This document shows positions 19,576-29,642 of a stretch of 64,000 nucleotides of DNA, one piece after another. Under the pieces are notes generated by a model that worked only from the letters and a program-made list of their open reading frames with translations, searched no databases and was not told the DNA's origin. The stretch is taken from positions 1,116,001 to 1,180,000 of the forward strand of contig CAVXXI010000003.1 in the NCBI GenBank assembly GCA_963765725.1, given 5' to 3'. The DNA comes from DASQEH01 sp963765725. Lineage in GTDB: Bacteria > Actinomycetota > Actinomycetes > Propionibacteriales > Nocardioidaceae. Numbering within the stretch: position 1 is the first letter of the stretch; every line of letters starts with the position of its first letter. The translations under genes and the position numbers were made by a program.

Positions 19576-20697
19576 GTGGCCGGCCCGGACTTCGCCGAGC
19601 GGATCAAGCAGCTCGACGCCACGCTTGACCAGCATCGAGAAGGTGCTCGATGTCGGACGCGATGCGTGCCGAGATCGACGAGTCTGGGGACGCAGGTCGC
19701 CGCGCCGGATCTGTGGGACGACCAGGCCAACGCCCAGCGGGTCACCGGCCGGCTGTCGCCCTGCAGTCCGAGCATCGACCGGGTCGACGAGCCTGCGTTC
19801 GCGACTCGACGACGTCCAGGTGATGGTCGAGCTCGCGCAGCGAGGAGGGCGACGCCGACGACGCTCGGCGAGGCCGACACCGAGCTGGACCGGCTCGCGA
19901 AGGCGCATCGAGGCGCTCGAGGTGCGCACGCTGCTGTCCGGCGAGTACGACGAGCGCGACGCCCTGGTGACGATCCGCTCGGGCGCCGGCGGGGTCGACG
20001 CCGCCGACTGGGCCGAGATGCTGATGCGGATGTACCTGCGCTGGGCCGAGCGCCACAAGCTACCCGACCGAGGTGTACGACACGTCGTACGCCGAGGAGG
20101 CCGGGATCAAGTCGGCGACGTTCGCCATCCAGCGCGCCCTACGCGTACGGCACGCTGAGCGTCGAGCAGGGAACCCATCGGCTGGTGCGGATCTCGCCCG
20201 TTCGACAACCAGGGCAGGCGCCAGACGTCGTTCGCCGCCGTCGAGGTGGTGCCGGTCATCGAGCAGACCGACGAGATCGACATCCCGGAGGAGGACATCC
20301 GGGTCGACGTGTTCCGCTCGTCCGGGCCGGGCGGGCAGAGCGTCAACACGACCGACTCCGCGGTTCGGCTGACCCACCTGCCCACCGGGCTGGTCGTCGC
20401 GGTGCAGAACGAGAAGAGCCAGCTGCAGAACAAGAACACCGCGATGGTCGATCCTCGAAGGCCAGGCTGCTGGCGCTGAAGCGCGCGGAGGAGAAGGCCA
20501 CCCTCGACGAGATGCGCGGCGACGTCGCCGCGTCCTGGGGCGACCAGATGCGCAACTACGTGCTGAACCCCTACCAGATGGTGAAGGACCTCCGCACCGA
20601 GTACGAGGAGGGCAACCCCGCCAGCGTCCTCGACGGCGACATCGACGCGTTCATCGAGGCCGGCATCCGCTGGCGCAGGTCGCACGTCGCGGTCTGA
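19576..20697 (+). CDS. prfB: peptide chain release factor 2, broken by many single-base indels
   Basis: GTG 19576 begins VAGPDFAERIKQLDATLD, and the end DGDIDAFIEAGIRW is typical of RF2. Nearly the whole RF2 sequence can be read, including the catalytic GGQ motif in SSGPGGQSVN, but only by changing frame about ten times. Shifts fall near 19630, 19661, 19683, 19757, 19772, 19790, 20052, 20140, 20200 and 20450. Total length is still 374 codons. RF2 terminates at UAA and UGA and is essential, so these are most likely sequence errors. They do not resemble the single programmed RF2 frameshift. Confidence 0.85.
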   Translation: MAGPDFAERIKQLDATLDQHREGARCRTRCVPRSTSLGTQVAAPDLWDDQANAQRVTGRLSPCSPSIDRVDEPAFATRRRPGDGRARAARRATPTTLGEADTELDRLAKAHRGARGAHAAVRRVRRARRPGDDPLGRRRGRRRRLGRDADADVPALGRAPQATRPRCTTRRTPRRPGSSRRRSPSSAPYAYGTLSVEQGTHRLVRISPVRQPGQAPDVVRRRRGGAGHRADRRDRHPGGGHPGRRVPLVRAGRAERQHDRLRGSADPPAHRAGRRGAEREEPAAEQEHRDGRSSKARLLALKRAEEKATLDEMRGDVAASWGDQMRNYVLNPYQMVKDLRTEYEEGNPASVLDGDIDAFIEAGIRWRRSHVAV

Positions 20698-20758
20698 CGC
20701 ATCGCCGACCCGGTCGACCCGCTCGGTTGATTCGGCCGTACGTGGGTATCGCCTCTAC

Positions 20759-21262
20759 ATGAGAACACCTGGCGCCGAGCTGTCGGCCGACGACAATCTG
20801 TCGATCTACCTCAACGACCACCTGGCTGCAGCGACGGGCGGCGTCGAGCTGTTCCGGAGGGCCGCCAAGAGCCAGACCGACGAGACGCGGCGTACCGCCC
20901 TGTCCAGCATCGGTGACCAGGTGGAGGAGGCCGGGCGACGCTGTTGAAGGTGATGGGCCGGTTGGGCATCCCGGCCGCCCGGAGCCGGGTCGCCGCGGAT
21001 GGCTCGGGGAGAAGGCGGGCCGGCTGAAGCTGAACGGCACGCTGCTGCGGCGCTCTCCGCTCAGCGACCTGGTGGAGCTCGAGGCGATGCGGCTCGGGAT
21101 CGAGGGCAGGGGTGCCTGTGGCGGTCCCTGCGCATGCTCGCCGCGACCGACACCAGGCTCGAGGCATCGGAGTTCGAGGAGCTGGAGACCCGCGCCCACG
21201 CGCAGATCTACGAGCTGGAGACGATGCGGCTGGCTGCCGCGACCGTGCTACGGGCTGCCTGA
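20759..21262 (+). CDS. hypothetical protein, with indels
   Basis: About 167 residues when frames are joined. ATG 20759 begins MRTPGAELSADDNLSIYLND, with later pieces LLKVMGRLGIPAARSRVA, EKAGRLKLNGTLLRRSPLSD and EFEELETRAHAQIYELETMR. It is mostly helical and contains no family I can name, though a small helical-bundle fold is plausible. Frame changes occur near 20935, 20995 and 21110. It lies between prfB and ftsE within the same error-rich patch. Confidence 0.5.
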
Positions 21263-21347
21263 AGGCGCTTTCGGGGGGCCGCAGTACGCCGGGCGGCGAT
21301 GCGCGGCGGTCGCGGAGACGTGTCTGCGGTCGCCTAAACTCGGGCCA

Positions 21348-22038
<691 letters not shown>

Positions 22039-22051
22039 GGGGCGGGTCGCC

Positions 22052-22969
22052 ATGCACATGAGGTATGTCGCCAGCGAGCTGGGCACCGGCCTGCGCCGCA
22101 ACGTGTCGATGACCATCGCCGTCATCTTGACGATCTGGATCTCCCTGTCACTCGTCGGCATCGGCTTGATGATGCGGTCGCAGGTCGGGATGTTCGAGCA
22201 GTATCTCGGTGGCCAGCTCGAGGTCAAGATCGTCTTCTGCGCCAAGAACTCGCTCACCCCGTCGTGCGTCGCCGGCCAGGCGACGCCAGCACAGGAGAAG
22301 GCGGTGCAGAGCACGCTCGCGAGCAGCAAGTACGTGTCGAGCTACCGCTATGAGACCCGCGGCGAGGCCTTCCGCGGCTACCAGATCCGTTCGGACAACA
22401 ACTCGGGACCGTCGATCGCCGGGATCCTCGACCTGAAACCGTCGGACATGTCGACGTCGTACTGGGCCACGCTGGCCCATCCCGACGACAACAAGGCGCT
22501 CGTCAGCCAGGTGGCGAACCTGCCCGGCGTCGAACAGGTGGTGGACCTTCGAGACCGGCTGGCTCCGCTGTACGAGGTGCTCAACCTGCTCAAGTGGCTG
22601 GCCCTGGGAGCGGCCGGCCTCCTGGTGCTGGCGGCGGTCCTCCAGGTGTCCAACACGATCCGGCTGGCCGCCATGGCCAGGCGGAGGGAGATCGGCATCA
22701 TGCGCCTCGTCGGTGCCTCCAGCCTGTACATCCAGCTCCCCTTCCTGCTGGAGATCCTCGTCGCGGCGGTTGTAGGTGCCGCCTTGGCCTGCGCTGGGCT
22801 CGCCGTCGGCATGCGTACCATCGTTCCCTGGCTGCACCGCCACACCGGGCCGTGGCCGTGGGTGGGATGGAGCCAGGCGCGCCCCGTGCTGCTCGAGATG
22901 GTCATCGTCGGCGTCCTGCTGGCGATCGTCCCGACGCTGCTGATGACGCGGAAGTACCTGAAGGTCTAG
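22052..22969 (+). CDS. ftsX: cell-division membrane protein FtsX
   Basis: 305 residues from ATG 22052 (MHMRYVASELGTGLRRN), preceded by GAGGGGCGGG. There is one TM at about residues 20-45, a roughly 130-residue extracellular loop with two Cys (FCAKNSLTPSCVAG), then three TMs with RREIGIMRLVGASSLYIQLPF between them, the FtsX plan. It transmits FtsE ATP hydrolysis to wall hydrolases. It starts 13 bp after ftsE. Confidence 0.93.
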   Translation: MHMRYVASELGTGLRRNVSMTIAVILTIWISLSLVGIGLMMRSQVGMFEQYLGGQLEVKIVFCAKNSLTPSCVAGQATPAQEKAVQSTLASSKYVSSYRYETRGEAFRGYQIRSDNNSGPSIAGILDLKPSDMSTSYWATLAHPDDNKALVSQVANLPGVEQVVDLRDRLAPLYEVLNLLKWLALGAAGLLVLAAVLQVSNTIRLAAMARRREIGIMRLVGASSLYIQLPFLLEILVAAVVGAALACAGLAVGMRTIVPWLHRHTGPWPWVGWSQARPVLLEMVIVGVLLAIVPTLLMTRKYLKV

Positions 22970-22980
22970 CCACCTCCTTC

Positions 22981-23008
22981 CCGGTGGTGCGGCGCCCCGC
23001 ACGACCGG
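22981..23008 (+). terminator. hairpin terminator after ftsX
   Basis: CCGGTGGTGCGG (22981-22992) pairs with CCGCACGACCGG (22997-23008) with one mismatch across a CGCC loop, 12 nt after the ftsX stop. There is no T-run, as is common for actinobacterial terminators. Confidence 0.6.
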
Positions 23009-23097
23009 GGTGCCGGCACAGCAAGGACGATCAAGCGCGCCGCCTGAAGGAGCTGCTAGAACGTCGGTCAGTGCTCCGTGCGAGGAGGAGGTGTGCC

Positions 23098-23799
23098 ATG
23101 CGTCGGTACCGGCTCGACGACGGGACGGTCCTGTCGTTGCAGCAGCCTGTGGCAGCTGGACCCGCGAACGGGTCGGCGCTGGCGGTGCTGTTCGACGGCC
23201 GGCCGATGATCGAGGAAGGCATCCCGGACACGATGCGCTCGCTCCAGGACGGGGGTGTAGTCGGTCCGCTGACGACGATCTACGTCGAGTCGATCGAGGG
23301 CGCTACCACCCGAGGGCCGACGCGCGTGGCGTCACTGACCGACGCTGCCGTGCTGGACAGGTTCGTCGCGGCCCTGCAGGGCTTCCTCGGCGACCTGTCG
23401 GGGATCTCGCAGGACCGGACCCGACACGTCGTGCTCGGGCACAGCCTGGGCGGCAACGCGGCGCTGCACGTCGCGTGCCGTCGGCCGCATCTGTTCGGCG
23501 CCGTCGCGACGGGCTCGGCCGCACTGTGGTGGCCAGGTGACGAGGTACAGATGCCGGGAAGCGACGTCGTCGAGGAGGTCCTCGCATCCACAGACCTGCG
23601 GCTGTGGATGCAGGCCGGCAGCACCGAGCTTCCCGACCTGCTGCCGAGTAACCGGGACCTTTGGGAGCGTGCCGACGCCGCCGGTTTCGACCTGGTTCAT
23701 CTCGAGCATCCGGGGGGACACGAGCTGTCCGCGTGGCGGAGTGGTCTGGAGCTGGCGCTGCCGCACCTGCTCGGGCCAGGATCGACGCCGAGGGAGTGA
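23098..23799 (+). CDS. alpha/beta-hydrolase esterase (Fes/esterase-D-like)
   Basis: 233 residues from ATG 23098, with a strong ribosome site GAGGAGGAGG just upstream. The nucleophile elbow GHSLGG lies near residue 118 and the C-terminal HPGGHELSAW carries the likely catalytic His, an arrangement like enterochelin-esterase/esterase-D proteins (PF00756). FDGRPMIEEGIPDTM resembles their N-terminal part. No signal peptide is seen, so it is probably cytoplasmic. The substrate is unknown. Confidence 0.72.
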   Translation: MRRYRLDDGTVLSLQQPVAAGPANGSALAVLFDGRPMIEEGIPDTMRSLQDGGVVGPLTTIYVESIEGATTRGPTRVASLTDAAVLDRFVAALQGFLGDLSGISQDRTRHVVLGHSLGGNAALHVACRRPHLFGAVATGSAALWWPGDEVQMPGSDVVEEVLASTDLRLWMQAGSTELPDLLPSNRDLWERADAAGFDLVHLEHPGGHELSAWRSGLELALPHLLGPGSTPRE

Positions 23800-23823
23800 G
23801 GCTCTAACAGCAAGCACATCTCG

Positions 23824-24549
23824 TCAGGTCAGCGCTGTCAGCCGGAGGCGGGTGGTGCTTGGGATCGGTGGGTGTGGCCGCTGGGGGGTGATGATGACGG
23901 TGGAGTGCACTGAGCGGTCTGGTCCGTCGGGTTCGATGACTCGGAGGTGCCAGCCGGGTGCTTCTTTGGTGTAGGGGTGGCGTTCGCACAGGCCTTGCCC
24001 GTTGGTGGCGGTAGTGGGTCCGCCGTCGCGCCACGGCGTGATGTGGTCGAGGTGGCGGATGGGGGCGGTGCAGTACGGCATCGGGCAGTGCTGGTCACGC
24101 GCCATCAGGTAGCGGGCCAGCGGGCCGTCGAAACGGCGTCTGCAGGGTGTCCACGGCGACGACGGTGTTGTCGACGGGGTCGGTGAGGATCCGCCGGATG
24201 AGACACCGTCGCGCCCGTTGGGCAGCATCGTCAGAGGACGCGTCCCCTTCCCGACCCCCACTCGACGCGCCGGCACCCCCGCCCGCCGCTGCCCGGCCTC
24301 CTGCGAGTCCGCGAACCGGGCCATCTCCACGGCCTGCGCCGCGAACGCCGCCGCCTGCAACCGCTCCAACGCCGCGTCACGGTCGATGCGCAAAGAGTCG
24401 GTACAGTCGCGGTCCAGCCGACCCAGCAACCTCACCACCGCGTCCAGCTCGGCCACCGACGCGTCGCAGACATCTGCACCAGCGGGCGCGCGGGGCGAAG
24501 TCTCGATGCTCTCCGACCGCCCGAGCAAAACCTCGCCATTCACCCGCAT
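23824..24549 (-). pseudogene. degenerate DUF222/HNH endonuclease gene
   Basis: The start MRVNGEVLLGRSE and the helical DUF222 part (VEMARFADSQEA) are intact, as is the C-terminal HNH core (CTAPIRHLDHITPWRDGG, then NGQGLCERH). The central DUF222 region is largely missing. About 60 codons in between read the wrong frame; the correct frame there would give RARRCLIRRILTD and AVDTLQ. The product would be 241 residues against the usual 400 or more. These genes are multicopy in actinobacteria and recombine with each other; compare the scar at 6240-6375. Confidence 0.8.
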
Positions 24550-24754
24550 ACCGGCAAACTAGCCCCGACCACCGACAGTCCACCGCCCGCAGGACCGGGT
24601 GTCCACAGGGCGTTCGCTGCTCGCGGCACCGCTCCGGGCGCCGCCTGAACCGATCACCGGGAGAGACGGCAACCGGCGCGGTGATGCCTGGAGCGCCGAC
24701 CACTGTGGGTTACCGTCGAGCTACAACCCTCGATCGGAAGATGTGAGGTCGCTC

Positions 24755-26068
24755 GTGCTTCTCACCCGGGTCAAGGCGGCTGCCCGCGTCAGCGTGACTC
24801 TGGTACTGCTGGCGTCCGTGATGGCGGCCGGCTTCGCGGGCGTGCCGGCGAGCGGGTCCGGCGACGGCCATGGCCCCAACTCGCGACGCAACGCGCTCGA
24901 CAATCGGATCGCGTCGCAGAAGTCAGACGTCGATGACATCTCGCGACAGCTTCTGCATGCCCAGGCACGCCTGGACGACTCGGTTGCCCTCCTGGTCACC
25001 GCAAGGGCGCGGCTGGTCGACCTACGATCGCAGGTCGGGGCAGCGCAGAGGGCCGACAGGCGGGCTTCCGCCCGGCTCGCCGACGCTGTGCTGCGCCTGC
25101 GGTCCGCCCGCAGCGACATGGCGCGCGGGCGGGCCGAGCTGGCCACGGTGCGCGCACAGCTCACCGCCTACGCCGTGTCGAGCTACTCGTCGGGCAGCCT
25201 TACGATCTCCGGTCTCGGCATGTCGTTGAACCCGGCGACGGCCCACCAGGTCGTGAACGGGCTGCAGGACGCCGACAGCGTGATGAACAAGCAAGCCGTT
25301 GGCCTCCAGCGGCTCCAGGCCATGCAGGTTCTGCTTACGCTCACCGCGCAGCGCGTTCGCGCCACCAAGGACGACGTGGCCCAGCGTCGTCTCGACGCGG
25401 CCCGCAACTTGTCGGCGAAGCGTTCACTGGAGGCCACGGCCAGGTCGGCCAAGGCCGACGTCGAGCACAGGGTCGCCGTCCTGCGGAGCGACCGTCGGAA
25501 GCTGGCATCGGCCAAGACCGCGGAGATCCGTCGCCTGAACGCCCTCACCGCGGAGCGGCGGCGGGTCGAGCAGCGGCTGCGACAGGTTGCCGAGCGGCGC
25601 GCACGCCAGCACCACAGGAGCCTTGCGGCGACGACGAGCACCACTCCAGTGACGGTGACCCAGAACGACGGCGGCTATCTCAGCTATCCGGTCAAGAACA
25701 CGTACATCACGTCGCCCTACGGCATGCGGATGCATCCGATCCTGCACATCTGGAAGCTCCACGACGGCACCGACTTCCACGCCGACTGTGGAACGCCGGT
25801 GTACGCCGCCGCTGACGGCACCGTGACCGACGAGTACTACAACACCGGCTACGGCAACCGCGTCCTGATGGACAACGGCTACGTGCACGGTGTCAGTCTG
25901 GCGACGTCGTACAACCACCTGACGTCGTTCGTTGCGAGCGTCGGCGCACACGTCCGGCGTGGCCAGCTGATCGCCTACTCGGGAACGACCGGCTACTCGA
26001 CCGGCTGCCACCTGCACTTCATGGTCTACGTCAACGGAGCCACCGTCGACCCGATGACCTGGCTGTAG
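24755..26068 (+). CDS. secreted M23-family peptidoglycan peptidase with coiled coil
   Basis: 437 residues from GTG 24755; TGAGG six bases upstream favours it over GTG 24743. A signal peptide occupies residues 1-30, a long coiled-coil region about 50-300, and a C-terminal LytM/M23 domain about 320-435 with HDGTDFHADCG and the zinc-binding CHLHFMVYV. The layout matches EnvC/PcsB-type hydrolases or activators that work with FtsEX, whose genes are just upstream. Zinc ligands are present, so it may be catalytic. Confidence 0.88.
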   Translation: MLLTRVKAAARVSVTLVLLASVMAAGFAGVPASGSGDGHGPNSRRNALDNRIASQKSDVDDISRQLLHAQARLDDSVALLVTARARLVDLRSQVGAAQRADRRASARLADAVLRLRSARSDMARGRAELATVRAQLTAYAVSSYSSGSLTISGLGMSLNPATAHQVVNGLQDADSVMNKQAVGLQRLQAMQVLLTLTAQRVRATKDDVAQRRLDAARNLSAKRSLEATARSAKADVEHRVAVLRSDRRKLASAKTAEIRRLNALTAERRRVEQRLRQVAERRARQHHRSLAATTSTTPVTVTQNDGGYLSYPVKNTYITSPYGMRMHPILHIWKLHDGTDFHADCGTPVYAAADGTVTDEYYNTGYGNRVLMDNGYVHGVSLATSYNHLTSFVASVGAHVRRGQLIAYSGTTGYSTGCHLHFMVYVNGATVDPMTWL

Positions 26069-26109
26069 CGGAGTTGGTCGGCGCTTGGCCGATGCGCGAC
26101 AATGGGCTC

Positions 26110-26583
26110 ATGGTCAAGGAGCGCGGGCGAAACATGATCGCCCAGAACCGCAAGGCGCGCTACGACTACTCGATCGAGGACACCTTCGAGGCCGGGTTGG
26201 TGCTGATGGGCACCGAGGTGAAGTCACTGCGGGCGGGTCGCGCGTCGCTGGTCGACGGCTACGCCGAGATCGTCGACAACGAGGTATGGCTCCACAACGC
26301 GCACATCCCGGAGTACCTGCAAGGGACGTGGAACAACCACACTCCTCGCCGCAAGCGGAAGCTGCTGCTCCACAGACACGAGATCGACAAGATCGAGCGC
26401 CGTGTCAACGAGCGCGGGCTGACTCTCGTGCCGTTGTCCATGTACTTCAAGGACGGTCGGGCCAAGGTCGAGATCGCCTTGGCCAAGGGGAAGAAGTCCT
26501 ACGACAAGCGACAGGCGATCGCAACGCGAGACGCTCAGCGCGAGGCCACTCGGGAGTTCGGCCGCCAGGCCAAGGGTTTCTGA
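26110..26583 (+). CDS. smpB: SsrA-binding protein SmpB
   Basis: 157 residues from ATG 26110. Family motifs are IAQNRKARYDYSIEDTFEAG, GTEVKSLRAGRASLVDGYA and the basic C-terminal KGKKSYDKRQA. It binds tmRNA and delivers it to stalled ribosomes for trans-translation. The tmRNA gene begins 93 bp downstream. Confidence 0.97.
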   Translation: MVKERGRNMIAQNRKARYDYSIEDTFEAGLVLMGTEVKSLRAGRASLVDGYAEIVDNEVWLHNAHIPEYLQGTWNNHTPRRKRKLLLHRHEIDKIERRVNERGLTLVPLSMYFKDGRAKVEIALAKGKKSYDKRQAIATRDAQREATREFGRQAKGF

Positions 26584-26675
26584 GCTGCGCCGGCTGCCCG
26601 TGCGCAGCGACGGGAATGCCGGCTGCGCATCGTCGGTTGTACCGGGTAGCCTGAGGGCTGCGTCACAACTCAATA

Positions 26676-27041
26676 GGGGCTGAACGGTTTCGACTTTGGT
26701 CGTTGGAGCCAAGAGAAGCGAGCCGAGGACCCAGGGTTGTCTCGTTAACGATCCCTGGAAACCAATAAGTGCCAATTCAACGCGCACTAACTTCGCTCTT
26801 GCTGCCTAAGCAGTAATCGAAGGGTCGGTCTGGATGTGCCTCCGAGCCAGTAACCGGCCTCACTAAGGAGGCTTGCTGTAGATGCCCGGTCGCGGGGTGT
26901 CTGCGGGACTTCAACAGCGACTGAGCCTGTCGGCAATGTGTCTGCTCAAGTGCCGGGGCTGAGAAAAGCGGTCAGCAGACTGCGCTCGGAGAAGGCTTGG
27001 TTCGGCGTCAGAGGACCCGGGTTCGATTCCCGGCAGCTCCA
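26676..27041 (+). ncRNA. ssrA: transfer-messenger RNA
   Basis: The 5' end GGGGCTGAACGGTTTCGACT pairs in the acceptor stem with 3' CAGCTCC (27034-27040), and the T-arm GGTTCGATTCC precedes it. The CCA end is not encoded (ACGG follows). The length of about 366 nt and the internal tag reading frame are typical. It lies directly after smpB. Confidence 0.95.
26771..26809 (+). other. tmRNA proteolysis tag reading frame
   Basis: Starting at the resume codon GCC, the frame encodes ANSTRTNFALAA and stops at TAA. The ALAA end is the usual ClpXP/Tsp degradation signal. The first Ala is supplied by charged tmRNA, so the tag on a protein is A plus this peptide. Confidence 0.9.
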
Positions 27042-27416
27042 CGGAGGGGTGTTCACGGTTTCGGCCGTGCATGGCCACGTAATTTGCTCCTGAAGAGGTC
27101 CTGAGCCCGTCAGGAGCGCCTTGCCGTGTGCGGCGGACCTGGATCGTCCCTTTTCCGCTGTTGCCGGTTCGCTCTGGCGATGTATCGCGAGGCTCGTCCT
27201 TCGGGCCAGTGAGTTCGGCCCTGTAAAGCCCGATCTCGGAATCGGCTCCCAGCCGTAGCCAATTCCTCGAGGATCAGTCCTGGACAAGGGGGGCCGATCG
27301 GCTCCGCGGCTCCGTGGTTCCGCGGCGTGGGCTGCTGGAGGAGCTGGGGAGGTACTCGAACCGGCCGGCCGCGCTGCTGCGCGGGGCCGCTTTCGACGTG
27401 CTGACACACTTGCGGT
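27042..27416. other. intergenic region after tmRNA, with an inverted repeat
   Basis: GCTCCTGA (27086-27093) and TCAGGAGC (27110-27117) form a perfect 8-bp inverted repeat that may end the tmRNA transcript, though no T-run follows. The rest should contain the promoter of the phosphorylase gene. No gene is seen. The 3' end of tmRNA is a common island attachment site, but no second copy of its end was found in the window. Confidence 0.5.
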
Positions 27417-28217
27417 ATGGCTGAGTCTGTGCGCGCCGACATCGGGGTTATTGGCGGGTCGGGATTCTACGAGTTCCTCGCCGAGCCGGAACACCTCGCG
27501 GTGTCGACACCCTACGGGCCGCCGTCGGCGGCCATCGCGGTCGGTCGGGTTGGCGCGCGGTCAGTCGCCTTTCTGCCCCGGCACGGCGCTAGCCACGAGT
27601 ACTTGCCTCATCGCGTCAACTACCGCGCAAACGTCTGGGCGTTGCGCTCGCTTGGTGTCCGACGAGTGTTGGCGCCCTGCGCCGTCGGGAGCCTTCAGAC
27701 TGCCCTGTGTCCCGGGACTGTCGTCGTGCCCGACCAGCTCGTCGACAGAACGAGCGGACGGGTGCAGACGTTCATGGACGCCGGGGCGGCGCACGTCGGG
27801 TTCGCTGACCCGTACTGTCCGGCGCTGCGGGGATCGCTCCTTGCGCAGGGGGAGGGGTTGGTCGACGGCGGAACGATGGTGGTCATCGAGGGCCCCCGCT
27901 TCTCAACCCGCGCCGAGTCCCAGTGGTACGCCGCGCAGGGCTGGTCGCTAGTCAATATGACTGGTTATCCGGAGGCAGTGCTCGCCCGAGAGCTGGCGTT
28001 GTGCTACGCCGCGGTCGCCCTGGTGACGGATCGCGACGCCGGTATCTCCAGCGGCGAGGCCGTCACCCAAGCCGACGTCTTCGCGCAGTTCTCTCGCAAC
28101 ATCGAGCGGCTGCGCGAGTTGCTGGTCGACGTGATCTCGACCCTTCCGTCGGAGCGCAGCGGGTGTAGCTGCGCCGAGGCGCTGCAGGGCATCACCGTCG
28201 GCTTCGAGCTGCCGTGA
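27417..28217 (+). CDS. MTA/purine nucleoside phosphorylase family protein
   Basis: 266 residues. Phosphate-binding IGGSGFYEF near residue 12, PRHGASHEYLPHRVNYRANVWAL, and the base-binding NMTGYPEAVLARE mark the MTAP/PNP-II family. EGPRFSTRAES is the conserved loop. Members cleave 5'-methylthioadenosine or purine nucleosides with phosphate. Here the gene overlaps an epimerase gene by 4 nt and leads a sugar-related cluster, so its substrate may be a pathway-specific adenosyl compound rather than MTA (inference). Confidence 0.85.
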   Translation: MAESVRADIGVIGGSGFYEFLAEPEHLAVSTPYGPPSAAIAVGRVGARSVAFLPRHGASHEYLPHRVNYRANVWALRSLGVRRVLAPCAVGSLQTALCPGTVVVPDQLVDRTSGRVQTFMDAGAAHVGFADPYCPALRGSLLAQGEGLVDGGTMVVIEGPRFSTRAESQWYAAQGWSLVNMTGYPEAVLARELALCYAAVALVTDRDAGISSGEAVTQADVFAQFSRNIERLRELLVDVISTLPSERSGCSCAEALQGITVGFELP

Positions 28218-29413
28218 AGGTTCTGCTTAGCGGCTCAGCCGGGTTCATCGGGAGCGCGGTCAGCGCGGAACTGGTCCGGCGCGGGCACGACGTGGTCGGC
28301 ATCGACGCCTTGATCCCCGAGGCCCACGGTGGCAAGGACGCGAAGTCTGGCCTTGCACGCGCCGCTGCGAGCGACGAAGGCGGACATGGCCTGCCCGCTC
28401 GCGGCGGGACGTCAGCGAGCCGGTCGCAGGAGTCGTCGGAGGGCGACACCGGAACCTTGCCGCGCGACGCCGGCTCAGTCCAGGGTGATTCTGGGCGGGT
28501 TGATGTGCGCGATGCCGCAGTGGTCGCTGAGATGCTCGACGGCGTCGACGTGGTGTGTCACCAGGCGGCGATGGTGGGGGCAGGTGTTGATCCCGCTGAT
28601 CTCCCGCTTTACGCCTCGCACAATGACTTCGGAACCGCAGTCCTGCTTTCCGAGATGGCGGCGCGAGGTGTCCGGCGGCTGGTGCTGGCGTCGTCGATGG
28701 TCGTGTACGGGGACGGTCGCTACGCGTGCCCCACGGACGGCCCTCAGCCGGCGCCGCCACGCGCGGTGGCCGACCTTCGGATGGGACGGTTCGACGTGTC
28801 GTGCCCCCGCTGCGGACGGGCGATGCGCTGGGAGTTGGTCGACGAGGACGCTCCGCTCCGGCCATTGAGCAGTTATGCCGCGAGCAAGGTGGCGCAGGAG
28901 CACTTTGCGGGCGCTTGGGCACGTCAGCTGCCCGGCTCGGTCGTCGCGCTGCGCTATCACAACGTGTACGGGCCGGGTATGCCGCGTGACACCCCTTACT
29001 CCGGGGTGGCCGCTATCTTTCGTTCGGCGGTGGAGCGTGGCGAGGCGCCCGCGGTCTTCGAGGATGGTGGCCAGATGAGGGACTTCGTGCATGTCCATGA
29101 CGTCGCACGTGCCAACGCTCTCGCGGTGGAGCGGGTCGGCACCGAGCCGCCCGGGGTGTTCGCGGCCTTCAACATCTGTTCCGGTCGCCCAGTGTCCATC
29201 GCGGACGTCGCCGTGGCCGTCGGGAACGGCGGGACGAGTCGCGGTGGAGCGGGCCGGTTGGCGCCGGTGATGACCGGGGCGTTTCGGCCGGGCGACGTCC
29301 GGCATGTAGTGGCGAGCCCACGGCGCGCGGCGTCCGAGCTCGGCTTCTCGGCTGAGGTCGGGCCGGTCGCCGGACTGGCGGCATTCGCTTCTGCCCCTCT
29401 GCGGGCTCGCTGA
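28214..29413 (+). CDS. NAD-dependent epimerase/dehydratase with internal zinc-knuckle-like insert
   Basis: 399 residues, longer than the usual 310-330. The Rossmann start is GSAGFIGSAV and the catalytic YxxxK is YAASK. A polar low-complexity stretch occupies about residues 36-93, and a CxxC segment (SCPRCGRAMRWELVDE) lies before the active site. The overlap with the phosphorylase gene suggests co-translation. It probably acts on a nucleotide-activated sugar; the precise substrate is unknown. Confidence 0.85.
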   Translation: MKVLLSGSAGFIGSAVSAELVRRGHDVVGIDALIPEAHGGKDAKSGLARAAASDEGGHGLPARGGTSASRSQESSEGDTGTLPRDAGSVQGDSGRVDVRDAAVVAEMLDGVDVVCHQAAMVGAGVDPADLPLYASHNDFGTAVLLSEMAARGVRRLVLASSMVVYGDGRYACPTDGPQPAPPRAVADLRMGRFDVSCPRCGRAMRWELVDEDAPLRPLSSYAASKVAQEHFAGAWARQLPGSVVALRYHNVYGPGMPRDTPYSGVAAIFRSAVERGEAPAVFEDGGQMRDFVHVHDVARANALAVERVGTEPPGVFAAFNICSGRPVSIADVAVAVGNGGTSRGGAGRLAPVMTGAFRPGDVRHVVASPRRAASELGFSAEVGPVAGLAAFASAPLRAR

Positions 29414-29642
29414 CCGCACTTCCTCGGAGGTTCTGGCTCTTCGATTCCCTGGTGCGCGGTCGGTCGTTGGCTCCGGAGCTTGAGCGCATCCGACCAGCAG
29501 CCAGGGACGAACGGCAGCCAAGTTCGTTCGATGAGGCGCGCCCGCAGGACCGAACTGATCGGAGTCAAGGGAGCCGCGGAAGTCACCGTTTCGTAAGCGC
29601 AACATCGGCGGCGGCTCACCTTTTGCGGCCTAGGGTGGGTGG

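Noticed and set aside
19576..20697. Programmed RF2 frameshift
   Set aside because: The known programmed site is one shift near codon 25 at an in-frame TGA; here about ten shifts of both signs are spread over the gene.
26946..27494. Minus-strand open frame across tmRNA with CRESNPGP-like ending
   Set aside because: It is antisense to the tmRNA T-arm and acceptor stem; such frames are routine false genes.
29430..29455. Second copy of the tmRNA 3' end as an attachment site
   Set aside because: Only TTCGATTCCC is shared; the following bases differ.
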